A stretch of 64,000 bases of DNA from Syntrophomonas sp. DTU018 (lineage in GTDB: Bacteria > Bacillota > Syntrophomonadia > Syntrophomonadales > Syntrophomonadaceae). Both the position numbers and the translations under genes were made by a program. The stretch lies in the NCBI GenBank assembly GCA_001513155.1, contig LFSR01000004.1, positions 69,095 to 133,094 of the forward strand. The letters are read 5' to 3'. How positions within the stretch are numbered: the stretch's first letter is position 1; every line of letters starts with the position of its first letter. Of this stretch, positions 44,830-53,387 are shown one piece after another. Below the pieces are notes generated by a model that saw only the letters and a list, made by a program, of their open reading frames with translations, was not told the origin of the DNA and made no database searches.

Positions 44830-44868
44830 CACAAGAACCCGGGGATGCCCCGGGTTCAGCTTTTTTAT
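44830..44868 (+). terminator. Terminator after DUF4489-like gene
   Basis: GAACCCGGGG and CCCCGGGTTC form a 10-bp stem with ATG-type loop; AGCTTTTTT follows. Confidence 0.85.
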
Positions 44869-44872
44869 GCCT

Positions 44873-45319
44873 CTAATTTTTACTGGTCTTGGCAGAAAGA
44901 AAGTCTAACTGTTCAAAGCGCTCGACCAGTTCATGGCGCAACTGCTCTCCATTTTCATAATCGTCGGGATGCAGCCTGAGCCTGGTGCCGGTACTGGTTT
45001 CGATTATAAAGGAAGGCTCGCCTAATAACGATCTTAACCAGCAGGTTTTAACTTTTTTAATCTCAGCAAAGGTTATGCAGAGGTTTTCTCCATTTTGACC
45101 GAAAACTATGGTTTTATCATCCAGTTCCACATAGTTCCCCACCCGTTTTTGGCCCTGCAAGCGGGTGATTAAGAGTATTGCCAGACCCAGCAGGGCGATT
45201 GCAAAGCCTGCCAAAGGGGAATACAACCGCCATATGGCAAATCCGGCAATGAGCAACAACAGCAGCCAGATCCAATTATCAGAGTGGCGAGTCTTTTCGG
45301 TTACTTCATAGCGGGTCAC
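44873..45319 (-). CDS. Small membrane protein, 148 aa, PH-like tail
   Basis: Unrecognised. Residues 16-55 form two hydrophobic segments (WIWLLLLLIAGFAIW, AIALLGLAILLI); the remaining 90 residues look like a beta-rich PH-type domain (VELDDKTIVFGQ, EPSFIIETSTGTRL). Likely membrane anchored with a cytoplasmic domain. Confidence 0.55.
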   Translation of the reverse strand: MTRYEVTEKTRHSDNWIWLLLLLIAGFAIWRLYSPLAGFAIALLGLAILLITRLQGQKRVGNYVELDDKTIVFGQNGENLCITFAEIKKVKTCWLRSLLGEPSFIIETSTGTRLRLHPDDYENGEQLRHELVERFEQLDFLSAKTSKN

Positions 45320-45356
45320 TGCATCACACCCTTTCTTATTCCATCACTTTCCCTCC

Positions 45357-45938
45357 TTATTGTGTCAGGAAAGTGTATTCTTGGCAAGGGTGTACTAAGG
45401 CATCAGGACACTCCGTCAAGGTGAAAGATTCAATCAGCCAGCGGTTGGAGTGTTTACCTATAGTAATCTGGTAGTGAAAACGGTCTCCTGACCGGTAACA
45501 GTCATAATAGTCCCTTTGAAAGATTATCGCCCCATCATCCAGGACCCGATAATACAGATCAATGAAGTCGGCTTCTGTAAGAATAGGGAATCCTTCTCCG
45601 GGAATTAACTGGAGTCGCTGGTATTGGGAGTTCCAACGGGTTAAATACAACAGCAGGTTGTTGCTGAATGAACAGGTAAAACCCTGCTGGAGAAAGGATT
45701 GAGCCTGTTGGACTGTGCAGCCGTGGATGGGAAAGAGCATATCGCCCACCTGATCACGGGCACTTACGAACTCTTCATAAACAGCCAGACATCTAAGCAA
45801 TTCAGCGTAGATCGGAGCTTGCTGTTCGGTGACCGGTTCAACCGGCATAAGTTCAGGACAGGCAGCGGCAGGCTGGACCAGCAGGCACGTCATGATAACA
45901 GCAGCCAAAAAGTATTTGCCAGCGGACAAAGCCATCAC
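45357..45938 (-). CDS. Secreted hypothetical protein, 193 aa
   Basis: Unrecognised. Signal peptide of about 26 residues (FLAAVIMTCLLVQPAAA) then a mature domain of 165 residues with several Cys and aromatic residues (DGAIIFQRDYYDCYRSG). The layout suggests an exported NTF2-like or similar small domain, but no confident match. Lies 37 bp upstream of the small membrane protein and is probably co-transcribed. Confidence 0.55.
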   Translation of the reverse strand: MMALSAGKYFLAAVIMTCLLVQPAAACPELMPVEPVTEQQAPIYAELLRCLAVYEEFVSARDQVGDMLFPIHGCTVQQAQSFLQQGFTCSFSNNLLLYLTRWNSQYQRLQLIPGEGFPILTEADFIDLYYRVLDDGAIIFQRDYYDCYRSGDRFHYQITIGKHSNRWLIESFTLTECPDALVHPCQEYTFLTQ

Positions 45939-46066
45939 TCCTTCGGGTAGAGTGACTTCTATTATAGATATCCCGGCACGGATTAACTGGCGAAATCACT
46001 GGTTTCCCCTCGACAGTTTGGCTGCCATACTTGTAACTTTCTCTAATATCCACCAATATAAGCAAG

Positions 46067-46152
46067 GAAGACGCGGGGACGTTTAACCTGTCTTCTTCAC
46101 GCCGTCTTTCTTTTCCCCTCACAAAAGACAGGTTAATCGTCCCCACGTCTTC
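46067..46152. repeat. GGGGACG-type inverted repeat, 86 bp
   Basis: Arms of about 28 bp (GAAGACGCGGGGACG ... and, inverted, CGTCCCCACGTCTTC) flank a T/C-rich centre. Related in sequence and layout to the repeat after sigF. Upstream of element D in the 570-bp gap between the minus-strand secreted protein and degV. Confidence 0.75.
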
Positions 46153-46173
46153 AAAGTGACCGTTTATGTCATT

Positions 46174-46457
46174 GCTGTGAAAATAGCTTTCATGTCAGTA
46201 AAAAGGCAACCATTGTGTCATCGCGAGCGCGTAGCGCGTGGCGATCTCTATGGCAACTAACGGTGTGAGTTAACAGATCGCCACGTCGCTTCGCTCCTCG
46301 CGATGACAAGCTTAAGTTTTCATTTATCGTGGCCTGCACCGCAGGTGATGATTGCGAGTCCAGCGAAGCAATCTCAAAAGAGGCTCATAGGCTGCGAAAA
46401 AGAGATCGCCACGTCGCTGTGCTCCTGGCGATGACACAAAGAAGCTATTTTCAAAGC
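46174..46457. repeat. Composite repeat element D
   Basis: Terminal arms GCTGTGAAAATAGCTT (46174-46189) and its inverted copy (46442-46457, one mismatch) enclose several GAGATCGCCACGTCGC / CATCGCGAG arms (46209-46250, 46278-46308, 46347-46375, 46403-46437). Same family as elements A, B and C. No coding sequence seen. Confidence 0.7.
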
Positions 46458-46512
46458 CATAACAGAAAAGAATCGTCTTTCCTGTCATGGCTTTGTGCTC
46501 GTATTTTATGAT

Positions 46513-47361
46513 TCAGCCTTGTTCTACAATGCAGACTCCCAGTAAACCTGGTCCGGTGTGGACTCCCAGGGCGGGGCTGATATCAGAGGCAATCAGCTCT
46601 TTTATATTGGGAAGATGCTGAAGTCTTTCCAGCAACCGATGAAATTCTTCCCGGGCTCCCCCGTGCATTACTGCCAGCTTGATGGGACCTTTTTGTACCG
46701 CGTGTTCCACTATCTCTGCCAACTTTTCAATGGACTTGCTGCGGCCGCGAGCCTTGGCATAGGTGTAATATTTGCCCTCCTCGTCTACCGATATAATCGG
46801 TTTAAGATGCAGGAATTGTCCCAGCATAGCTGCTACCGAACCAATGCGGCCGCCTCTGCGCAGGTATTCCAGGGTTTCCAGAACATAATAAACCTTAACC
46901 CGGGAGCGCAGCTGGTGCAAGTTGTCCAGTGTTTTTTGCCATCCCAGGCCGGAAGCTATGTCCCGGGCTGCTTCCAGGACCATCCAGCCAGTACCGATTG
47001 ATAAGGTACGGGTATCAACAACCTTGATGACCAGGTCTTCAAATTCCTGGGCTATCATCTGCACCAGGTCAACGGTTCCGGAAAGGGCACTGGACAGATG
47101 GACTGCCAGTACATGAGTAAAGCCTTCCCGGCGTATCTCTTCCAGTAAGCTGCTGACCTCATGAGGGGTGGGCATTGATGTGGTAGGTATTTCCTCCGGC
47201 ATACGATCGTAGACTTCCTGGGGATGTATATTGATCCGGTCCTTATAGCTTTTTTCCGGATAAATAACCGATAAAGGCAGTACCTTGATACGGAACCGTT
47301 CGATCAGTTCCCTGGGCAGGTCACAAGCACTATCGGTGAGCAAAGCAATTTTTTCCCGCAA
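46513..47361 (-). CDS. DegV-family fatty-acid-binding protein
   Basis: 282 residues. Motifs TDSACDLP, TTSMPTP and HLSSALSGT are the DegV lipid-binding signatures; such proteins (FakB) hand fatty acids to a kinase. I start at TTG 47361, 8 bases after GAGGAGG; a start further up would overlap the site. Confidence 0.9.
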   Translation of the reverse strand: MREKIALLTDSACDLPRELIERFRIKVLPLSVIYPEKSYKDRINIHPQEVYDRMPEEIPTTSMPTPHEVSSLLEEIRREGFTHVLAVHLSSALSGTVDLVQMIAQEFEDLVIKVVDTRTLSIGTGWMVLEAARDIASGLGWQKTLDNLHQLRSRVKVYYVLETLEYLRRGGRIGSVAAMLGQFLHLKPIISVDEEGKYYTYAKARGRSKSIEKLAEIVEHAVQKGPIKLAVMHGGAREEFHRLLERLQHLPNIKELIASDISPALGVHTGPGLLGVCIVEQG

Positions 47362-47463
47362 AATCGAATCCTCCTCAAACAATTGAACTAATTAAACAAC
47401 TACCCCCATAATATCCTTACCGGGGACAGGGATCAATAAAAATCAGAAAATATTGCGGGCAGC

Positions 47464-47493
47464 TTGACATGGGACAATGCTATTAGCTAGAAT
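47464..47493 (+). promoter_or_regulatory. Promoter of the ylxM-ffh operon
   Basis: TTGACA at 47464-47469 and TAGAAT at 47488-47493 with 18-base spacing, 44 bp before ylxM. Confidence 0.7.
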
Positions 47494-47536
47494 CTACAAG
47501 TAAAGTAATTTTCCTTGTCACCCTGGAGGCTGGCCG

Positions 47537-47878
47537 ATGCTTGACAAGCTGGAACAGATTATCCTGCTGAAAGACTTTTATGGTCCCCTGTTAACCCAGC
47601 GGCAACAGGAGGTCCTTAATCTCCACTATGAGCAGGATTGGTCTTTGTCGGAGATAGCCAGCCATTTAAATATAACCCGGCAAGCAGTATATGATTTGCT
47701 GAAGAGGTCAGAACGCTTGTTAATGGAATATGAGGAACGCTTGCAACTGGTAAAACGCTTTCAGGATACCCAGGAGCAAATTGAAGAAGTATACAGATTA
47801 CTGAATAATTCCCAGGCAGACCGGGACACCATCCAGAAAGCAGTGGACATACTGCGCCAGGTGAGTGACTCTATTTAG
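47537..47878 (+). CDS. ylxM: YlxM-family SRP-associated helix-turn-helix protein
   Basis: 113 residues with a sigma-70 region 4-like fold (LTQRQQEVLNLHYEQDWSLSEIA). UPF0122 proteins are encoded just before ffh and modulate SRP function. ATG after GGAGG-like sequence; 16 bp before ffh. Confidence 0.88.
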   Translation: MLDKLEQIILLKDFYGPLLTQRQQEVLNLHYEQDWSLSEIASHLNITRQAVYDLLKRSERLLMEYEERLQLVKRFQDTQEQIEEVYRLLNNSQADRDTIQKAVDILRQVSDSI

Positions 47879-47894
47879 GTAAAGGAGAGGTACG

Positions 47895-49238
47895 GTGGCA
47901 TTTGAAGGATTAACAGACAGGCTCCAGGATATCTTTCGCAAGCTGCGCGGGAAAGGCAAAATCACCGAGGAAGATGTAAAAGTTGCCATGCGGGAAATTC
48001 GCCTGGCCCTGTTGGAAGCGGACGTAAACTTTAAAGTGGTCAAGGATTTTGTAAACCGGGTCAGGGATCGTGCCGTCGGCCAGGAAGTGTTGAGCAGCCT
48101 TACCCCTGGACAGCAGATCGTTAAAATTGTCCACGATGAAATGACTGCCTTGATGGGAGGCTCTGAGAGCAAGCTCAACCTGTCATCCAAGCCTCCTACA
48201 GTAATTATGGTGGTGGGACTGCAGGGATCCGGCAAGACTACCACCGTGGCTAAACTAGCTAAAACTCTGATCAAACAGGGGCGCCGTCCCCTTTTGGTGG
48301 CATGTGATATTTACCGTCCTGCGGCTATTAAACAGCTGCAGGTTTTAGGAGAGCAGACCGGAGCTCCGGTTTTTTCCATGGGCCAGAATAACCCGGTTGA
48401 TATAGCTCGTGCATCCTTAGAGCATGCCCGCAGCAATAACCGGGATATAGTGATACTTGATACCGCAGGTCGTCTTCATATTAATGAAGAACTGATGGAG
48501 GAATTGGCCAATATCAAAAAGCAGGTTGACCCCGATGAGATTCTGCTGGTAGTTGATGCCATGACCGGACAGGATGCCGTTACTGTTGCTGAAAGCTTCC
48601 ATGCTCAACTTGGTTTGACCGGGGTAATACTGACCAAGCTGGATGGCGATACCCGCGGCGGAGCAGCTCTTTCTGTCAAAGCCGTTACCGGATGCCCCAT
48701 TAAGTTTGTGGGTACTGGTGAGAAGCTGGATGCCCTGGAACCCTTTTATCCCGATCGCATGGCCTCAAGAATTCTGGGTATGGGGGACATTCTCAGCCTG
48801 GTGGAAAAAGCCCAGGCTACCTTTGACCAGGAAAAAGCCCGGGAAATGGAACGCAAGATCCGCAAACAGGAGTTTACCCTGGAAGATTTCCTGCAGCAGA
48901 TGCAGCAGATGCGTTCTATGGGACCTCTGGAAGACCTGCTGGGGATGATACCCGGTTTAGGCAAGCAGATGAGAGAGTTAAAGGGGCAGGTGGATGAGAA
49001 AGAATTAGCACAGGTAGAGGCTATTATCCTGTCAATGACTCCGGCTGAGCGCCGCGATCCCAGTATCATTAACGGCAGCCGCAAGAAGAGAATAGCCCGG
49101 GGCAGCGGTACTCGTGTCCAGGATGTTAATCGGCTGTTGAAACAGTTTGAAGAGTCCCGTAAACTAATGAAGCAGTTTGCGGATTTGGGAACCAAAAAGG
49201 GCCGGAGGGGCATGCCCCCCATAAAATTCCCCTTTTAA
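47895..49238 (+). CDS. ffh: Signal recognition particle protein Ffh
   Basis: SRP54 GTPase of 447 residues. N domain, G domain (GLQGSGKTTTVAKLA, DTAGRLH, TKLDGDTRGG) and methionine-rich M domain (QQMQQMRSMG) that binds SRP RNA and signal peptides. GTG start. Leads rpsP after 88 bp. Confidence 0.97.
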   Translation: MAFEGLTDRLQDIFRKLRGKGKITEEDVKVAMREIRLALLEADVNFKVVKDFVNRVRDRAVGQEVLSSLTPGQQIVKIVHDEMTALMGGSESKLNLSSKPPTVIMVVGLQGSGKTTTVAKLAKTLIKQGRRPLLVACDIYRPAAIKQLQVLGEQTGAPVFSMGQNNPVDIARASLEHARSNNRDIVILDTAGRLHINEELMEELANIKKQVDPDEILLVVDAMTGQDAVTVAESFHAQLGLTGVILTKLDGDTRGGAALSVKAVTGCPIKFVGTGEKLDALEPFYPDRMASRILGMGDILSLVEKAQATFDQEKAREMERKIRKQEFTLEDFLQQMQQMRSMGPLEDLLGMIPGLGKQMRELKGQVDEKELAQVEAIILSMTPAERRDPSIINGSRKKRIARGSGTRVQDVNRLLKQFEESRKLMKQFADLGTKKGRRGMPPIKFPF

Positions 49239-49326
49239 CAGGATAGTCTTAGAATACCTCACTGGATGAGGGATTCTGACTATATAAATTTATTGTACCA
49301 GGATTCGATATCGAGGAGGTGAATGC

Positions 49327-49593
49327 ATGGCAACCAAAATCAGACTGAGAAGAATGGGTGCAAAGAAAAGACCCTTTTACCGTATTGTTGTAGCTGATGC
49401 CCGTTCTCCCCGGGATGGACGGTTTATTGAAGAAATAGGTTATTATGATCCTGCTACCACCCCGGCAACCATAAAAATTGACGAGGAGAAAGCCTTAAAA
49501 TGGCTGGCGAATGGAGCCAAGCCCTCGGATACGGTGAAATCTTTGCTGCAAAAACAAGGGGTTTTGGCCAAATTTGCTGCAAGTCGCAAGTAG
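49327..49593 (+). CDS. rpsP: 30S ribosomal protein S16
   Basis: 88 residues, typical S16 ([21 protein letters not shown]). Strong GAGGAGGTG before the ATG. Order rpsP-khpA-rimM-trmD-rplS is standard. Confidence 0.97.
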   Translation: MATKIRLRRMGAKKRPFYRIVVADARSPRDGRFIEEIGYYDPATTPATIKIDEEKALKWLANGAKPSDTVKSLLQKQGVLAKFAASRK

Positions 49594-49615
49594 TCCCAAA
49601 ACAGGGGGTGAAAAG

Positions 49616-49846
49616 ATGAAGGAACTGGTTGAATTCATCGCCAGATCCCTAGTAGACAACCCCGATGATGTGCAGGTAACAGAGATCCAAGAAAACAACT
49701 CCATCATCATCGAATTGCGGGTGGCTCCCGATGATATGGGGAAAGTCATCGGCAAACAAGGGAAGATTGCCAAATCAATTCGTACCCTGGCCAAAGCTGC
49801 TGCAGCCAAGGCCGGTAAAAAAGTAGCGGTAGAGATAATGCGCTGA
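49616..49846 (+). CDS. khpA: KH-domain RNA-binding protein KhpA
   Basis: 76 residues, a single KH domain with GKVIGKQGKIAKSIR in place of the GXXG loop. Works with KhpB/Jag in RNA binding and cell elongation. ATG 49616 after AGGGGGTG. Confidence 0.92.
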   Translation: MKELVEFIARSLVDNPDDVQVTEIQENNSIIIELRVAPDDMGKVIGKQGKIAKSIRTLAKAAAAKAGKKVAVEIMR

Positions 49847-49862
49847 AGTAAGGGGGGATAGC

Positions 49863-50384
49863 TTGAATCCGGATGAACTGGTCAGTATTGGCAGGATATC
49901 TGGAACCTACGGTTATAAGGGAACGGTAAAAGTGACTCCCTTGACTGATTTTCCGGAACGTTTCCAGAATCTCAAACAGGTTTATCTGCATCATGGGGGA
50001 ACCGTACGGCCAGTGGAATTGGAATCAGCTGTACCCCGAAATCAGGTTATATTGGTTAAAATCAGCGGCGTGGAATCAAAGGAAGAGGCCCAGCTCTATC
50101 GCGGCGCACTGTTGATGGTGGAAGAAAAGGATGTTTATCCCCTGCCGGAAGGGGTGTACTATCATTTTCAGCTGCGAGGACTGGATGTTTATGATTCTCA
50201 CTACGGTTACCTGGGGAAATTAACTGATATTTTGGAAACAGGAGCTAATGATGTATATGTGGTAAAGTCCCCTAAACATGGGGAAATCCTCATTCCGGCT
50301 ATTGGTGAGGTAATCGACAGCATTGATCTGGACCTAGGTGAGATGAGGGTTACTCTGCTGCCCGGCTTACTTGATTCCGAGTAA
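49863..50384 (+). CDS. rimM: 16S rRNA processing protein RimM
   Basis: 173 residues, two beta-barrel domains, with GRISGTYGYKGTVKV and the PRC-type YYHFQLRGLDV / DVYVVKSP segments. Aids 30S maturation with S19. TTG start. Confidence 0.94.
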   Translation: MNPDELVSIGRISGTYGYKGTVKVTPLTDFPERFQNLKQVYLHHGGTVRPVELESAVPRNQVILVKISGVESKEEAQLYRGALLMVEEKDVYPLPEGVYYHFQLRGLDVYDSHYGYLGKLTDILETGANDVYVVKSPKHGEILIPAIGEVIDSIDLDLGEMRVTLLPGLLDSE

Positions 50385-50437
50385 CTCCGTGTATAAGCCG
50401 TTGTAACTAGTAATCCGCCTTGATCTGGGAAGGACCT

Positions 50438-51166
50438 ATGATTATTGATATTTTAACCTTATTTCCGGAGATGTTTGTTTCTCCTCTCACGGAGAGCATA
50501 CTCAAGCGGGCCCAGGAAAAGGAACTGGTCACCATCCGCACCATAAACATTAGGGATTTTGCCCCCGGCAAACACCGCCAGGCAGATGATTATCCCTATG
50601 GCGGAGGCGCCGGCATGGTTATGAAAGCCGATGTGGTGGGGGCAGCGCTGGAAAAGGTGAAGACCGAAGACTCCTGGGTAATAATGATGTCCCCTCAGGG
50701 CAAACCCCTCCAGCAAAAACGGGTATTTGAGCTGGCCAAAATCAGCCATCTCATCATCCTGTGCGGGCATTATGAGGGAATTGATGCCCGCATTATGGAT
50801 GAAATTGATGAGGAAATATCCATAGGGGATTACGTCCTGACCGGAGGCGAACTTCCCGCCATGGTATTGGTGGATGCGGTAGTGCGAGTATTGCCTGGAG
50901 TTCTGGATGAGCAATCCCCGTTGGAGGAGAGTTTCAGCAACCGTTTGCTGGAATATCCCCAATATACCCGTCCAGCAGAGTATAAGGGCAAGAAAGTGCC
51001 GGAGATTCTCTTGTCAGGCCATCATGAGAATATCCGGCGCTGGAGAAAAAAGCAGAGCCTGCTCAATACCCTGCTGAAAAGGCCCGATTTGCTGTTAAAC
51101 AGGGATTATGACCTGGAGGAACGCCAACTGCTGGAAGAAATTATTTTCGAGGGAGATCTGGACTAA
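50438..51166 (+). CDS. trmD: tRNA (guanine(37)-N1)-methyltransferase
   Basis: 242-residue SPOUT methyltransferase. Knot motifs GGGAGMVMKADV, LCGHYEGID and SIGDYVLTGGE are intact. ATG 50438 preceded by GGGAAGG. Directly followed (same base) by the next gene. Confidence 0.96.
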   Translation: MIIDILTLFPEMFVSPLTESILKRAQEKELVTIRTINIRDFAPGKHRQADDYPYGGGAGMVMKADVVGAALEKVKTEDSWVIMMSPQGKPLQQKRVFELAKISHLIILCGHYEGIDARIMDEIDEEISIGDYVLTGGELPAMVLVDAVVRVLPGVLDEQSPLEESFSNRLLEYPQYTRPAEYKGKKVPEILLSGHHENIRRWRKKQSLLNTLLKRPDLLLNRDYDLEERQLLEEIIFEGDLD

Positions 51167-51766
51167 GTGAGACAGTCCCGCGTGTATATTGCTCTGATGC
51201 ACTATCCCATGTACAACAAGCGGATGGATGTGATCACTACCTCAGTTACCAACTTGGATCTTCACGATATTGCGCGCACAGCACGCACCTATGACGTGGA
51301 TGGCTTTTTTGTAGTTCATCCCTCGGAAAGTCAGCATGAGCTGATCCGGAGAATAACCGGCTTCTGGCAACAGGGATATGGGGCCAGTTATAATCCGGAC
51401 CGCAAAGAGGCTTTTGATTTGCTGAAAGTAGTTTATAATCTGGAAGAAGCTGTAGCTGCAGCAGCTCAGGAAAGTGGTCTGCCGGTAAACCTGGTGGCTA
51501 CTGATGCCAGGGTACAGCCCAACTCGGTTAGCTTTGCCCAGCTCAAAACCGCTATCCAAAATGAGAACAAGGCTTTCATCATACTGTTTGGCACCGGCTG
51601 GGGGATGCATAAAGACCTGCTGCAAAAGTGTCATTACATCCTGGAACCGGTTGAGCCAGGGCGCAGCTACAATCACTTGTCAGTGCGCAGCGCAGCAGCC
51701 ATTATCCTGGATCGCCTGCTGGGAGAAAGCTGGTATAACCACGGGGATTTTCTTGAGCAGTGCTGA
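51167..51766 (+). CDS. Predicted SPOUT RNA methyltransferase (TM1570-type)
   Basis: 199 residues of the TM1570/PF09936 type: VYIALMHYPMYNKR at the N terminus, ILFGTGWGMHK in the knot and SVRSAAAIILDRL at the end. Often found between trmD and rplS in Clostridia. GTG start abutting the trmD stop. Target RNA unknown. Confidence 0.82.
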   Translation: MRQSRVYIALMHYPMYNKRMDVITTSVTNLDLHDIARTARTYDVDGFFVVHPSESQHELIRRITGFWQQGYGASYNPDRKEAFDLLKVVYNLEEAVAAAAQESGLPVNLVATDARVQPNSVSFAQLKTAIQNENKAFIILFGTGWGMHKDLLQKCHYILEPVEPGRSYNHLSVRSAAAIILDRLLGESWYNHGDFLEQC

Positions 51767-51798
51767 TAGCTGTGCTATAATACTTTTGTTCTGTAACT

Positions 51799-51850
51799 AA
51801 GGCGGTCCGCTGCACTCGATTAAGGTGTATGAACGCCTTGCGGAAGGAGG
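51799..51850 (+). promoter_or_regulatory. rplS leader pseudoknot (candidate L19 autoregulatory RNA)
   Basis: AAGGCG (51799-51804) pairs with CGCCTT (51834-51839), and TCCGC (51806-51810) pairs with GCGGA (51840-51844). The order 1-2-1'-2' is a pseudoknot. Stem 2 ends at the AAGGAGG ribosome site (51844-51850). A competing hairpin AAGG (51822-51825) / CCTT (51836-51839) could open it. Consistent with the L19 leader family, though I cannot align it. Confidence 0.5.
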
Positions 51851-51859
51851 TCGGAACGT

Positions 51860-52210
51860 TTGAACGACATTATCAGATCCATAGAAGAAGAACAGTATAG
51901 AAAAGATCTGCCCAGGTTCGGCCCGGGAGATTCGATCAAGGTTCATGTTAAGGTTGTTGAAGGTGGCCGGGAAAGAATTCAGGTATTCGAAGGAACGGTA
52001 ATCAAAATCAGAGGTGCCGGACTTTCCCAGACCTTTACCGTGCGCCGTATATCATACGGGGTAGCTGTAGAGCGTACATTCCCCATGCACAGTCCCAAGA
52101 TTGCCAAGATTGAAGTGGTCCGCCGGGGTAAAGTGCGCCGGGCTCGCTTGTTCTACCTGCGGGATAAAGTGGGCAAGAAGGCACGGGTTAAGGAAAAGGG
52201 TCGGTATTAA
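51860..52210 (+). CDS. rplS: 50S ribosomal protein L19
   Basis: 116 residues, L19 ([23 protein letters not shown]). TTG start 9 bases after AAGGAGG. A terminator hairpin follows; lepB, often next, is not here. Confidence 0.97.
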   Translation: MNDIIRSIEEEQYRKDLPRFGPGDSIKVHVKVVEGGRERIQVFEGTVIKIRGAGLSQTFTVRRISYGVAVERTFPMHSPKIAKIEVVRRGKVRRARLFYLRDKVGKKARVKEKGRY

Positions 52211-52230
52211 AGGTAACATAAAACAGGAGG

Positions 52231-52261
52231 AGAGAATACCCAAAAGGTATTCTCTTTTTTT
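52231..52261 (+). terminator. Terminator after rplS
   Basis: AGAGAATACC (52231-52240) pairs with GGTATTCTCT (52246-52255); TTTTTT follows. It ends 11 bp before rbgA, so rbgA expression needs read-through or its own promoter. Confidence 0.85.
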
Positions 52262-52272
52262 AGGGGGATATT

Positions 52273-53118
52273 ATGACCATCAACTGGTATCCAGGTCACA
52301 TGGTTAAAGCCAGGCGGGAAATTGAGGCCAGCCTGAAACTGGTGGATATTGTTGTTATGCTGCTGGATGCCCGGGCTCCTCTGTCCTGCCGCAATCCGGA
52401 TCTGGAACAAATGGCCCAGCGCAAGAAAATCATTATGGTATTAAATAAAAGCGACCTGGCTGATCCGGCTGCTACCCGCGGCTTTGTAAAGCACCTGCGC
52501 CAGGAAGGCCTGCCGGCGGTGGCAGTGGATTCCCTAAAGGGGCAGGGAATTCGGCAGGTAGTGGATGCGGTTCACCAGGCCTTCGAAAGCCAGCGGCAGG
52601 ATATGCTGCGCCGGGGCCGTCGCATACGGCCGGTGCGGCTGATGGTAGCCGGGGTTCCCAATGTGGGGAAATCCACCTTTCTCAACAGTTTAGTTGGGCA
52701 GAAAATGGCTCGTACAGGTGCCAAGCCCGGGATTACCCGGGGCAAACAGTGGATAAGAGTCCGGGACGATATGGAGATCATGGATACTCCCGGGTTGCTG
52801 TGGCCTAAAATCGAAAGTGAAGAGCAAGGCCTGAAATTGGCTCTCTTAAATATAGTCGGGGAAAACGCTTATGAAGAATATGAAGTTGCCCTTTACTTGT
52901 TAGGGGTATTGCGCCAGCAGTCTCCCCGGTTGTTTACAGAGTATTATAAACTCAAACAGGTAGCCGAAGATGACGAGGAACTGTTGCAGGATATAGCCCG
53001 TCAGAGAGGCCATCTGCTCAAAGGAGGTCAGCCTGACCCGGAAAAAACAGCCCGGCAAATAATAAACGATTTCCGCACCGGTAATCTGGGGCGCCTGACC
53101 CTCGATCAACTGCCCTAA
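52273..53118 (+). CDS. rbgA: Ribosome biogenesis GTPase RbgA (YlqF)
   Basis: 281-residue circularly permuted GTPase: G4 NKSD precedes G1 GVPNVGKSTFLN, then G3 DTPG. Needed for late 50S assembly. ATG start after AGGGGG. Confidence 0.94.
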   Translation: MTINWYPGHMVKARREIEASLKLVDIVVMLLDARAPLSCRNPDLEQMAQRKKIIMVLNKSDLADPAATRGFVKHLRQEGLPAVAVDSLKGQGIRQVVDAVHQAFESQRQDMLRRGRRIRPVRLMVAGVPNVGKSTFLNSLVGQKMARTGAKPGITRGKQWIRVRDDMEIMDTPGLLWPKIESEEQGLKLALLNIVGENAYEEYEVALYLLGVLRQQSPRLFTEYYKLKQVAEDDEELLQDIARQRGHLLKGGQPDPEKTARQIINDFRTGNLGRLTLDQLP

Positions 53119-53136
53119 AAGCCAAAAAAGCCTCCT

Positions 53137-53211
53137 GGCCAGTTCTGGAGATATTTATTCAAAATCAAGGTAATCCTTGGCAGTCCGAATAAATATCTTC
53201 GGAAGCTGGCC
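53137..53211 (+). terminator. Long inverted-repeat terminator after rbgA
   Basis: Two arms of about 24 bp (GGCCAGTTCTGGAGATATTTAT and, inverted, the sequence ending at 53211) form a long imperfect stem, ending in CTTTTT. Beyond it, 53221-53387 holds only AT-rich promoter-like sequence with a small palindrome (AGTTATTATAATGATAACT, 53334-53352). Confidence 0.65.
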
Positions 53212-53387
53212 TTTTTCCTTCTTCTCGAATGAATTGCTCTCAATGGTTTTGCTGAAAGCTACGATAATTACCCAGATTTTATCGAATACTTAGCAGGATT
53301 TTTTTCCTAGCCCCCGAATATAATTACACTGGCAGTTATTATAATGATAACTAATAGTTATAATTTTCGGGAGGTAAGAGGGCTGTT

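Noticed and set aside
52211-52272. Signal peptidase lepB between rplS and rbgA
   Set aside because: It is common at this place in Firmicutes, but the gap is only 62 bp and holds just a terminator and ribosome site.
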